DNA of 64,000 bases, from the NCBI GenBank assembly GCA_024401435.1, contig JAKSLB010000005.1:1-64000 (forward strand). The letters are read 5' to 3'. Of the stretch, positions 57,109 to 64,000 are shown in pieces (position 1 is the first letter of the stretch; each line of letters begins with the position of its first letter). The stretch comes from Paludibacteraceae bacterium (GTDB lineage Bacteria; Bacteroidota; Bacteroidia; Bacteroidales; Paludibacteraceae). The translations under genes were made by a program, and so were the position numbers. Under the pieces are notes generated by a model that saw only the letters and a list, made by a program, of their open reading frames with translations, searched no databases and was not told the origin of the DNA.

Positions 57109-58404
57109 TTATTTAGCAATGATTAAATAGTAATTTTTTTTGCCTCTTTGAACAAGAATATACTTGTTGTTAAGTAAAAAACTACTATTAATGATGCCGT
57201 CAGCTTCTGTAAGTTTCTCTTTGTTAATGGAAACACCACCGCCTTGAACGAGTTTTCTCATTTCTCCTTTAGAAGCAAATATGTTTGCTTTTTCTGTGAA
57301 TAAATCAGATGCTTTCAAACCGTTGTTCAAGTCTGATAGGGAAATTTCGAATTGAGGGACACCTTCGAATACAGATAAAAGTGTTTCTTCATCAAGTTTC
57401 TTCAAAGAATCAGATGTTGCATTACCGAAAAGAATGTTGGAAGCTTCTACAGCTGCGTCATAATCTTCTTGAGAATGAACCATGATGGTGATTTCTTTTG
57501 CTAATCTTTTTTGAAGAGGACGTAAATGTGGAGCCTCTTTTTGCTCTTGAATTAGAGCGTTGATTTCATCATGAGGAAGACTTGTGAAAATTTTAATGTA
57601 TTTTTCTGCGTCCTCATCAGATACATTTAACCAGAATTGGTAGAATTTGTAAGGAGAAGTATATCTCTTGTCCAACCAAACATTGCCAGATTCTGTTTTG
57701 CCGAATTTCTTTCCGTCTGCTTTTGTGATAAGAGGACAGGTGAGAGCAAATGCTTCGTTTCCAGTTACTTTGCGAATCATTTCTGTACCAGTTGTGATGT
57801 TACCCCATTGATCTGCACCACCTAATTGAAGCTTGCAGTTTTTATGACTGTTAAGGTAAACAAAATCGTATCCTTGAAGTAATTGGTAAGAAAATTCAGT
57901 GAAAGACATACCGTCAGCGCCATTCTCTCCTGTGAAGCGACGTTTTACGGAATCTTTGGACATCATATAGTTGACAGTGATGAGTTTTCCGATATTTCTG
58001 ATGAAATCAAGAAATGTGAAATCTTTCATCCAATCGTAATTGTTGACTAATTCAGCTGCATTTTCAGCATTGCTATTGAAATCGAGGAATTTTTCAAGTT
58101 GTTTTTTTATACACTCTTGGTTGTGACGTAATCTGGGTTCGTCAATTAATACACGTTCTTGAGATTTTCCGGAAGGATCCCCAATCATACCTGTTGCACC
58201 ACCAATAAGGGCAATAGGTTTGTGTCCGCTACGTTGGAAATGACGAAGCATCATTACACCAACTAGGTGACCGATATGCAAAGAGTCTGCTGTAGGGTCG
58301 ATTCCTAAGTAAGCTGTTGTCATTTCCTTTTTTAATTGCTCTTCTGTTCCTGGCGTCATATCTTGAATCATGCCACGCCATTTGAGTTCTTCAACAAAAT
58401 TCAT
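57109..58404 (-). CDS. tyrS: Tyrosyl-tRNA synthetase
   Basis: 431 residues, normal for bacterial TyrRS. It charges tRNA-Tyr. Class I signatures are HIGH (His43-His46 in [12 protein letters not shown]) and a KMSKS-like KFGKT (~232) in [13 protein letters not shown]. The tyrosine-pocket segment [12 protein letters not shown] and the [10 protein letters not shown] block are present. An S4-type RNA-binding domain closes the protein ([15 protein letters not shown]). The start ATG at 58404 faces the efp promoter region. Confidence 0.96.
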   Translation of the reverse strand: MNFVEELKWRGMIQDMTPGTEEQLKKEMTTAYLGIDPTADSLHIGHLVGVMMLRHFQRSGHKPIALIGGATGMIGDPSGKSQERVLIDEPRLRHNQECIKKQLEKFLDFNSNAENAAELVNNYDWMKDFTFLDFIRNIGKLITVNYMMSKDSVKRRFTGENGADGMSFTEFSYQLLQGYDFVYLNSHKNCKLQLGGADQWGNITTGTEMIRKVTGNEAFALTCPLITKADGKKFGKTESGNVWLDKRYTSPYKFYQFWLNVSDEDAEKYIKIFTSLPHDEINALIQEQKEAPHLRPLQKRLAKEITIMVHSQEDYDAAVEASNILFGNATSDSLKKLDEETLLSVFEGVPQFEISLSDLNNGLKASDLFTEKANIFASKGEMRKLVQGGGVSINKEKLTEADGIINSSFLLNNKYILVQRGKKNYYLIIAK

Positions 58405-58486
58405 CGTTTCTATTGCTATTTTTTTATTATAATTTTCAATTTGTATATTTACAATGACTTGTAAATAAACGCTTATTTTTGCGGTG

Positions 58487-58494
58487 CAAAGATA
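58487..58494 (-). promoter_or_regulatory. Candidate -7 box for tyrS
   Basis: On the minus strand TATCTTTG lies 83 bases before the tyrS start. No ideal -33 element is seen. Confidence 0.45.
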
Positions 58495-58546
58495 ATGAAT
58501 CTTTCTGTTATTCTTTTTATTCTGTAACTTTTTATGACGTTAGTAT

Positions 58547-58576
58547 TTTGAAATTTACAGAATTGCACTAACTTTG
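58547..58576 (+). promoter_or_regulatory. Promoter of efp
   Basis: TTTG at 58547-58550, 18 bases, TAACTTTG at 58569-58576, 43 bases before the chosen ATG. It rules out the open-frame start at 58574. Confidence 0.65.
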
Positions 58577-58618
58577 CAAGTCGAAAATAAAGATAATTTA
58601 TTAATAAAGCGATTTAAT

Positions 58619-59185
58619 ATGATTAATGCACAAGACATTAAGAATGGTACTTGCGTTCGTATCGACGGCAAGCTCTATTTCTGTATCGAATTCCTGCATG
58701 TAAAGCCAGGAAAAGGTAATACTTTTATGCGTACAAAGTTGAAAGATGTTGTTGATGGTCGTGTTTTGGAACGTCGTTTCAACATTGGTGAAAAATTGGA
58801 AGATGTTCGCGTAGAACGTCGTGAACATCAATTTTTGTATAAAGAGGGAGAAGATTATATCTTTATGAATAATGAGACATACGAACAAGTTCCTATCGCT
58901 CATGATTTGATAACTGGTGTTGATTATATGAAAGAAAGTGACATTGTTGAAGTTGTATTTGATGCATCAACAGAATCAGTTCTTTTCGCTGAAATGCCAG
59001 TTAAAACTCCATTGAAGATTACATATACAGAGCCAGGTTTGAAGGGTGATACAGCTACTAACACTTTGAAGCCAGCTACTGTGGAAACTGGTGCAACTGT
59101 ACGTGTTCCTTTGTTTATTAATGAAGGAGAAACTATTTTAGTTGATACACGTGATGGTTCGTATATAGAGCGTGTAAAAGAATAA
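58619..59185 (+). CDS. efp: Elongation factor P
   Basis: 188 residues from the ATG at 58619; the frame extends 15 codons upstream but overlaps the promoter. EF-P helps ribosomes form peptide bonds at proline runs. Three beta-barrel domains are present; Lys32 in [10 protein letters not shown] is at the tip of the loop that enters the peptidyl site and is the position modified in other bacteria. The last segment [14 protein letters not shown]...[11 protein letters not shown] is standard. No epmA/B-type modification gene is in the window. Confidence 0.96.
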   Translation: MINAQDIKNGTCVRIDGKLYFCIEFLHVKPGKGNTFMRTKLKDVVDGRVLERRFNIGEKLEDVRVERREHQFLYKEGEDYIFMNNETYEQVPIAHDLITGVDYMKESDIVEVVFDASTESVLFAEMPVKTPLKITYTEPGLKGDTATNTLKPATVETGATVRVPLFINEGETILVDTRDGSYIERVKE

Positions 59186-59209
59186 TTTATACCTATATAT
59201 TATTATGGT

Positions 59210-59243
59210 AGAGGGGGCTTTGATGTTGTCCCCTCTCTTTTTT
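59210..59243 (+). terminator. Terminator of efp
   Basis: The stem AGAGGGG/CCCCTCT (7 bp, 13-base loop) is followed by CTTTTTT. It ends eight bases before the next gene's ATG. Confidence 0.8.
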
Positions 59244-59250
59244 GAGAAAA

Positions 59251-60033
59251 ATGCATTCTATTTGGCAATACATAAAATATTTCTTTAAATCCAAACATTG
59301 GAGAGGATATGGCGTTCATTCTCCGTATATGTTTTATCTGGTGACAATGATTATTGAGGATCGAAATTCTTTCTATCGGTTTAGTCAGATTGAAAATATG
59401 CGGAAAATTTTAAAAAAAACGACCAAAACCTTGATGGTTGGAAATGAGGGCGAAAAAAAAGAAGTGAAGATATCTTCACTTTTGAAACAAGGTAGCATAT
59501 CACCTTCGTATGATCAATTGCTGTTCCGATTGTCCCGCTATTTTCATCCGAAGAATATATTAGAAATAGGAACTTCTGTTGGATTGTCAACGATGTATAT
59601 GGCAGCACCAGATTCAAAGTGTAGCGTATATGCGGTAGAGAAGGATGCTGGTTTATCATCATTAGCTAGATTAAATTTTAAAAGAGCAGAATTCTCTAAT
59701 ATTAAGGTACTAAATGAAGATGTTTCTTCTCCTGCAATTACGGAATTAATAAAGTCAAATCTGATTGATTTATATTATTTTGGACGAAAGGCATCTGACG
59801 AAGATGTAAGATGTGTATTGGAATATGCATCCGATCGTTATTCGAGTTCGACAGTGATTATGATATCAGACATATATAAGACTAAAGAACGAGAGATGTT
59901 GTGGAACGAAATGAAACAAATCAAGGGCGTAAGGGTCTGCTTGGAACTTTTCTTTTATGGAATTTTAATTTTCAATGAAGATTTACAACCACAATCATAC
60001 AATTTATTTTATATTCCTACGTTATTTCGGTAA
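59251..60033 (+). CDS. Class I SAM-dependent methyltransferase (O-methyltransferase-like)
   Basis: 260 residues from the ATG at 59251; a TTG nine bases upstream falls in the terminator tail. The N-terminus has HWRGYGVHSPYMFYLVTMII, typical of a Bacteroidota subfamily. Motif I for SAM binding is ILEIGTSVGLSTMYMA, followed by VYAVEKD as motif II and DLYYFGRK in place of the usual metal-binding D-x-x-K segment. The substrate is unknown. The start lies directly after the efp terminator, so it may rely on readthrough or an internal start signal. It is likely intact. Confidence 0.8.
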   Translation: MHSIWQYIKYFFKSKHWRGYGVHSPYMFYLVTMIIEDRNSFYRFSQIENMRKILKKTTKTLMVGNEGEKKEVKISSLLKQGSISPSYDQLLFRLSRYFHPKNILEIGTSVGLSTMYMAAPDSKCSVYAVEKDAGLSSLARLNFKRAEFSNIKVLNEDVSSPAITELIKSNLIDLYYFGRKASDEDVRCVLEYASDRYSSSTVIMISDIYKTKEREMLWNEMKQIKGVRVCLELFFYGILIFNEDLQPQSYNLFYIPTLFR

Positions 60034-60080
60034 TGGAAAATAAAAAATAACATTTGTTTACTATTTTTTTTGAAAAATAG

Positions 60081-60110
60081 TTGTTGGCAAAAAAAAAAAT
60101 TATATTTTTG
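60081..60110 (+). promoter_or_regulatory. Promoter of the DUF2795 gene
   Basis: TTG at 60081-60083, 19 bases, TATTTTTG at 60103-60110, 60 bases before the ATG. Confidence 0.55.
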
Positions 60111-60170
60111 CAAACCTCTACGGAAAAATAGTAGAGAAAAGAAATAAAGTAAAAATAAAAACTGATTGCG

Positions 60171-60392
60171 ATGTATTGGACATTAGAATTGGCTTCGAAA
60201 TTGGAAGATGCACCATGGCCAGCAACCAAAGATGAGCTGGTTGATTTTGCAGTAAGATCAGGTGCTCCTTTAGAGGTAATTGAAAATCTCCAAGAAATGG
60301 AAGATGAAGGTGATGTATACGAGAGCATAGAGGATATATGGCCTGATTATCCAAGCAAAGAGGATTTTTTCTTTAATGAAGAAGAATATTAA
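60171..60392 (+). CDS. DUF2795 small acidic protein
   Basis: 73 residues, very acidic towards the C-terminus. It matches the DUF2795 family: MYWTLELASKLEDAPWPATKDELVDFAVRSGAP is the helical core with the conserved ELxDFA-x-x-x-GAP pattern, then VIENLQEMEDEGDVYESIEDIW. The family is widespread in Bacteroidota as a stand-alone small protein; function is unknown, possibly nucleic-acid or protein binding. It has its own promoter and precedes the type IX genes by 129 bases. Confidence 0.85.
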   Translation: MYWTLELASKLEDAPWPATKDELVDFAVRSGAPLEVIENLQEMEDEGDVYESIEDIWPDYPSKEDFFFNEEEY

Positions 60393-60521
60393 TGAATTGA
60401 AAATGAGAGATGTTGAAAAAAAATAAATATAAAATTATTTAATTTTTGGCTCTCCATTTGTAAATTATTGTAAAAAATACTAATATTGTAGTTGTTTTTA
60501 ATTGTGACTAAATTGCGAAGT

Positions 60522-61502
60522 ATGAAGAGGATTATATTAGTCCTGACAATGTTGAGTATTTCGTTTGTTGATGTTCTGGCGCAAAAAAGCCCGCAGTTTA
60601 GTCAATATATGGAATATCAATCAGCAATAAACCCAGCGGCGGTTGGAATAGATGAGTTGATGAGTGTTGGAGGAGTTTATAGGTTGCAGTGGGTTGGATT
60701 TGATGATGCACCAAAGAATTTGTTTTTTTCTCTGAATTATCCTTTTAGAATAGGAGATACAAAACATGGTGTTGGATTGATTTTTTCAAGTGATGATATA
60801 GGTTTATTCAAAAACCAAAGCGTTCTTTTACAATATTCATATAAATTTAGTCTTCCTAAAACGAAGGGAGAATTAAGTTTAGGATTGAATGTGGGATTCA
60901 TCAATCAAAAGTTTGATAAAGATGGTGTTGATTTAACGGGTGGTGATGGTGAGTTGATGGAGGGAGATGAGTATCATCAGTCAACAGATCCTTTTATTGA
61001 AGGATTTACTGCTGAAGAATATAGTGATGTTACTTTTGATGCTTCTTTTGGTTGTATGTATCGTTCGGAAAATTATTATATTGGTTTATCGGCATTGCAT
61101 TTAAATGCACCGAAAATTGATATGGGATCTGAAAAATATATGATGTATGTTCCTCGAACTTATCATTTGTTAGGTGGATATACATTTAAGACACACAATC
61201 CAGAATGGACAGTTACACCGAGTGCACAGTTTAAAACTGATTTTTCTACGTGGCAAGCTGATGTTACTGGACTTCTTGAATATTCTAAAAGAATAAGAGG
61301 TGGAATTTCTTATAGATTCGGAGACTCTTTTATATTCCTTTTTGGAATAGATATAATACAGGGCCTTCGGTTAGGTTATTCTTATGATTTGCCAACTTCG
61401 AAAATGATTAGGTCGGGGGGAAGTCATGAAGTCTCTTTGCGTTATTGTTTCAAACCACAATTTGCTAAAAAAAATAAATATAAAAGTGAGAGAATTTTAT
61501 AG
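60522..61502 (+). CDS. porP: Type IX secretion outer-membrane protein, PorP/SprF family
   Basis: 326 residues from the ATG at 60522; the frame extends 10 codons upstream but the signal peptide (MKRIILVLTMLSISFVDVLAQ) begins here. The family opening QKSPQFSQYMEYQSAINPAAVG is exact, followed by beta strands typical of a barrel (VGLIFSSDDIGLFKNQSVLLQYSY, LSLGLNVGFINQKFD) and a C-terminal RLGYSYDLPTSKM. PorP/SprF proteins help type IX export and attachment of substrates, with type B substrates often paired to SprF-like partners. Position directly before gldK is the standard Bacteroidales order. Confidence 0.92.
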   Translation: MKRIILVLTMLSISFVDVLAQKSPQFSQYMEYQSAINPAAVGIDELMSVGGVYRLQWVGFDDAPKNLFFSLNYPFRIGDTKHGVGLIFSSDDIGLFKNQSVLLQYSYKFSLPKTKGELSLGLNVGFINQKFDKDGVDLTGGDGELMEGDEYHQSTDPFIEGFTAEEYSDVTFDASFGCMYRSENYYIGLSALHLNAPKIDMGSEKYMMYVPRTYHLLGGYTFKTHNPEWTVTPSAQFKTDFSTWQADVTGLLEYSKRIRGGISYRFGDSFIFLFGIDIIQGLRLGYSYDLPTSKMIRSGGSHEVSLRYCFKPQFAKKNKYKSERIL

Positions 61503-61547
61503 TGTAAATAACAAAAAAAAATGATAAAGATAAAAGTAGTGTATATC

Positions 61548-62951
61548 ATGAAAAAGCTGTTAATTATTTCATTAGTCGCCGTCCTTCTCGCTGGATGTAG
61601 TGGAGAAAATGGAGAATTGGTGGGAGTTTACAACAAGTCTTGGAAGGAGCCCGTTCCATACGGAATGCTTTACATTAAGAGAGGTTCCTTTACCATGGGT
61701 CAGAATGACCAAGATGCAAACTGGGCGATGACATCGCAATCGCGTACGGTATCTGTTGATGCATTCTGGATGGATGAGACAGAGATCACCAATGGTGAGT
61801 ACAAACAATTCGTTGAATGGGTGAAGGATTCTATCGCTCGTGAAAAATTGTCTGAAGTAGACGAAACGTACAAGATTTTCCAAGACAAGAATGGAAACGA
61901 GTTAGAAAAACCTTATTTGAATTATAAGAAAAAAATTCCTTGGGATAAACCAACGGAAGACCAAAAGATGGCTTTGGATAGTTTGTATTATCAAGGTGAA
62001 GACAAAATTGATTTTGCTCCTGAATTTAACGCAACTATTTTGATGTATAAATATTCTTGGGTTGACTATATTCAAGCTGCAAAGAAAGAAAACAAATTTG
62101 ATCCATTGTTAGGTAGATATAATCGTAGTATCGCAGGTTTAGGTAAAACTAAAGATAGTGCAGATGTAATGGTTAAGAAAGATACGACGATTTATAATGA
62201 AAAAGGTGAAATCGAAAATATTACTGTTTATCGTGAATTGAAACACAGATCTGATTTCGTTTCTCAAAAGCGTGTTAATATTTATCCTGATACATTGTGC
62301 TGGATTAGAGATTATACTTATGCATATAACGAACCTTATATGAAGTTATATTTCTCACATCCTGGTTATGGTGAATATCCTGTTGTTGGTGTGTCTTGGG
62401 AACAAGCTCAGGCATTCTGCCATTGGAGATCATATTTGTTTAATTCATACCAAGTAGCTCACAAGGGTGTTCGTGTACAAGATTATCGTCTACCAACCGA
62501 AGCTGAATGGGAATATGCTGCTCGTGGTGGTAAGGATTTGTCTTTGTATCCTTGGGGTGGTAACTATATCCGTACTGCAAAAGGTTGTTTCTTGGCAAAC
62601 TTTAAGCCACAGAGAGGTAACTATACAGATGATGGTTATTTGATTTCTGCTAAGGTCGCTTCTTATCCACCTAATGATTTCGGTTTGTACGATATGGCTG
62701 GTAATGTTGCTGAATGGACTTCTTCTGCTTATCACGAATCTAACTATTCTTTCGTACATGACTTGAATCCAAGTTATGAATATAACGCAAAGAGTTCAGA
62801 TAAGGACGTAATGAGAAGAAAAGTTATTCGTGGTGGTTCTTGGAAAGATGTTGGTATTTTCTTACAATGTGGTGTTCGTACATATGAATATCAAAATGAA
62901 AATAGATCTTTCTTAGGTTTCAGATGTGTTCGTACTTATATCGGCGAATAA
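61548..62951 (+). CDS. gldK: Type IX secretion/gliding lipoprotein GldK/PorK
   Basis: 467 residues from the ATG at 61548 (nine codons after an earlier in-frame ATG). The signal ends at a lipobox LLAGC with Cys17, so it is a lipoprotein. The rest is a formylglycine-generating-enzyme-like fold: MLYIKRGSFTMGQND, DAFWMDETEITNGEYKQFV, VVGVSWEQAQAFCHWRS, RLPTEAEWEYAARGG and GFRCVRTYIGE. GldK/PorK forms the periplasmic ring with GldN/PorN. A central insertion (~110-250) is typical of GldK. Confidence 0.94.
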   Translation: MKKLLIISLVAVLLAGCSGENGELVGVYNKSWKEPVPYGMLYIKRGSFTMGQNDQDANWAMTSQSRTVSVDAFWMDETEITNGEYKQFVEWVKDSIAREKLSEVDETYKIFQDKNGNELEKPYLNYKKKIPWDKPTEDQKMALDSLYYQGEDKIDFAPEFNATILMYKYSWVDYIQAAKKENKFDPLLGRYNRSIAGLGKTKDSADVMVKKDTTIYNEKGEIENITVYRELKHRSDFVSQKRVNIYPDTLCWIRDYTYAYNEPYMKLYFSHPGYGEYPVVGVSWEQAQAFCHWRSYLFNSYQVAHKGVRVQDYRLPTEAEWEYAARGGKDLSLYPWGGNYIRTAKGCFLANFKPQRGNYTDDGYLISAKVASYPPNDFGLYDMAGNVAEWTSSAYHESNYSFVHDLNPSYEYNAKSSDKDVMRRKVIRGGSWKDVGIFLQCGVRTYEYQNENRSFLGFRCVRTYIGE

Positions 62952-63007
62952 TAAATTTAAAGAAAAACGAATTAACAATATTATTAACTTTTAATACAGT
63001 ATTAAAA

Positions 63008-63853
63008 ATGGAAGAAAAAAAAGCATTTCAAGACTCTCCAGCCTATCAGAAGTTTACTGGATTGGCTTATGGTTTGGGAGCATCAGTCGTTATTATTGGT
63101 GCGTTGTTTAAGATTATGCACTGGCCAGGTGCAGGTCCTGTGTTGACAGCTGGTATGTGTACTGAGGCATTCCTTTTTGCTTTGTCTGCATTCGATAAAC
63201 CTCATAAAGAGTGGAATTGGTCTTTAGTTTATCCAGAATTAGCTTCTGGTGAAGAAGAGGCTACAGGTAGCAAGAAAAAAGATGGAATTAAGAAAGCTGA
63301 AGAAGATAATTCATTGCCTGAAATTCAACAAGTTCGTAAATTAGTTAATGATGAAATGTCTAAGTTGACTAGCGGTATTCAAAGTTTGAATGAAACAGCT
63401 GGACAATTGAATTCATTGTCATCTGCTGCTGCTGCTGCTGAATCATATACTCAAAATTTGACTGCTGCTTCTTCTGCAGCTGGTGCTTTCGCAGCTTCTC
63501 AAAAGAACTTGAAAGATTCTTCTGATTCTTTGGTTTCTTCTTATCAAAATATCGCTGCTAGCATCGGTTCTGCTTCTCAAGGTTCTAAGAACTTCGCAGA
63601 TCAAATCGATGGTATCAACAAGAATATTTCAACTATTAATTCAGTATTCGAACTTCAAGTTAAGTCTGTTAACGAACAAAATGAGGCTATGAAGACTTTG
63701 GCTTCTGCTGTTAAGACTATTGAGGCTTCTTTGAATGGTTCTGCTGCTGAGGCTGAAGAATACAAGAAACAAGTTGGTATTTTAGCTTCTCAATTGAAGA
63801 GCTTGAACTCTGTTTATGGAAATATGCTTAATGCAATGACCCTTAGAAACTAA
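63008..63853 (+). CDS. gldL: Type IX secretion motor protein GldL/PorL
   Basis: 281 residues from the ATG at 63008; the longer frame lacks a sensible start. Two inner-membrane helices are seen at ~16-38 (LAYGLGASVVIIGALFKIMHW) and ~45-62 (VLTAGMCTEAFLFALSAF). Glu53 in the second helix fits the proton-path glutamate known in GldL. The cytoplasmic part is Ala/Ser-rich coiled coil. With GldM it forms the proton-driven rotary motor powering type IX secretion and gliding. Confidence 0.94.
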   Translation: MEEKKAFQDSPAYQKFTGLAYGLGASVVIIGALFKIMHWPGAGPVLTAGMCTEAFLFALSAFDKPHKEWNWSLVYPELASGEEEATGSKKKDGIKKAEEDNSLPEIQQVRKLVNDEMSKLTSGIQSLNETAGQLNSLSSAAAAAESYTQNLTAASSAAGAFAASQKNLKDSSDSLVSSYQNIAASIGSASQGSKNFADQIDGINKNISTINSVFELQVKSVNEQNEAMKTLASAVKTIEASLNGSAAEAEEYKKQVGILASQLKSLNSVYGNMLNAMTLRN

Positions 63854-63902
63854 TTTTAGAGAGTTAATTGTTTAGTGTTTAATTAATTTAAAATAGTTTA
63901 CT

Positions 63903-64000
63903 ATGGGTGGTGCAAAAAATTGTCCGGAGACCCCGAGACAGAAGATGATATCCATGATGTACTTGGTGTTGACTGCGATGCTTGCATTGAACGTGTCTGC
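63903..64000 (+). CDS. gldM: Type IX secretion motor protein GldM/PorM, N-terminal fragment (runs off window)
   Basis: Only the first 32 codons are present. They start MGGAKNCPETPRQKMISMM and lead into a membrane helix (YLVLTAMLALNVS), the standard GldM/PorM N-terminus, 50 bases after gldL. GldM spans the periplasm and connects the motor to the GldK/GldN ring. Confidence 0.9.
   Translation, partial: MGGAKNCPETPRQKMISMMYLVLTAMLALNVS

Noticed and set aside
60060-60083. Terminator after the methyltransferase
   Set aside because: A stem can be drawn from ACTATTTTT/AAAAATAGT, but it is all A-T and overlaps the DUF2795 promoter region, so it is too weak to call.

Overview
The window is chromosomal DNA of a member of the Bacteroidota, most likely order Bacteroidales. 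Three things support this. The right edge carries the type IX secretion/gliding core (porP/sprF, gldK/porK, gldL/porL, start of gldM/porM), and three giant exported proteins end in the type B (gliding-associated) sorting domain. Several promoters match the Bacteroidota -33/-7 pattern (TTTG, about 19 nt, TAnnTTTG). The housekeeping block ftsX, DUF3098, uppP, truB, queA is in its usual Bacteroidota order. Base composition is AT-rich with local GC-rich patches. Genus cannot be named from sequence alone; the GH8 and GH5-CBM6-CE1 enzymes suggest a plant-fibre-degrading, gut-type lifestyle (inference).

Layout. 1-7.6 kb is an accessory, decaying region: the 3' end of a large exported protein with an HELGH zincin motif and a C39-like cysteine-peptidase tip, a small exported SH3-like protein, an AAA-ATPase/PD-(D/E)XK protein, and two broken genes. 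8.0-16.6 kb is one gene for a 2,887-residue GH8 hydrolase with an Ig-like stalk and a type IX signal, followed by a decaying palindromic tandem repeat. 17.0-20.8 kb is the ftsX-to-queA operon. 21.1-35.9 kb is a two-gene unit encoding a 4,013-residue HYR/Ig-repeat protein and a 909-residue partner, both with type IX signals. 36.1-41.2 kb holds typA and a GH5-CBM6-CE1 enzyme. 41.4-47.6 kb is a surface-glycan locus (PLP aminotransferase, opine-dehydrogenase-like oxidoreductase, LicD-cytidylyltransferase fusion, LicD, two glycosyltransferases). 47.6-59.2 kb is mostly core genes: a YfhO-like membrane protein, trpS, two VanZ-like genes, a GT4 glycosyltransferase, metH, tRNA-Gly(CCC), a small pseudogene, tRNA-Gln(UUG), tyrS and efp. 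59.2-64.0 kb has a methyltransferase, a DUF2795 protein and the type IX genes, with gldM running off the end.

How the parts fit. The type IX translocon and motor at the right edge would export and anchor the three giant proteins encoded earlier in the window. The GH8 protein and the GH5/CBM6/CE1 protein point to breakdown of hemicellulose or other beta-glucan material at or outside the cell surface. The LicD locus probably makes a CDP-activated small molecule and transfers it as a phosphodiester onto a surface glycan. The least understood parts are that LicD locus, the module order in the 4,013-residue protein, and the broken cassette-like region at the left edge.
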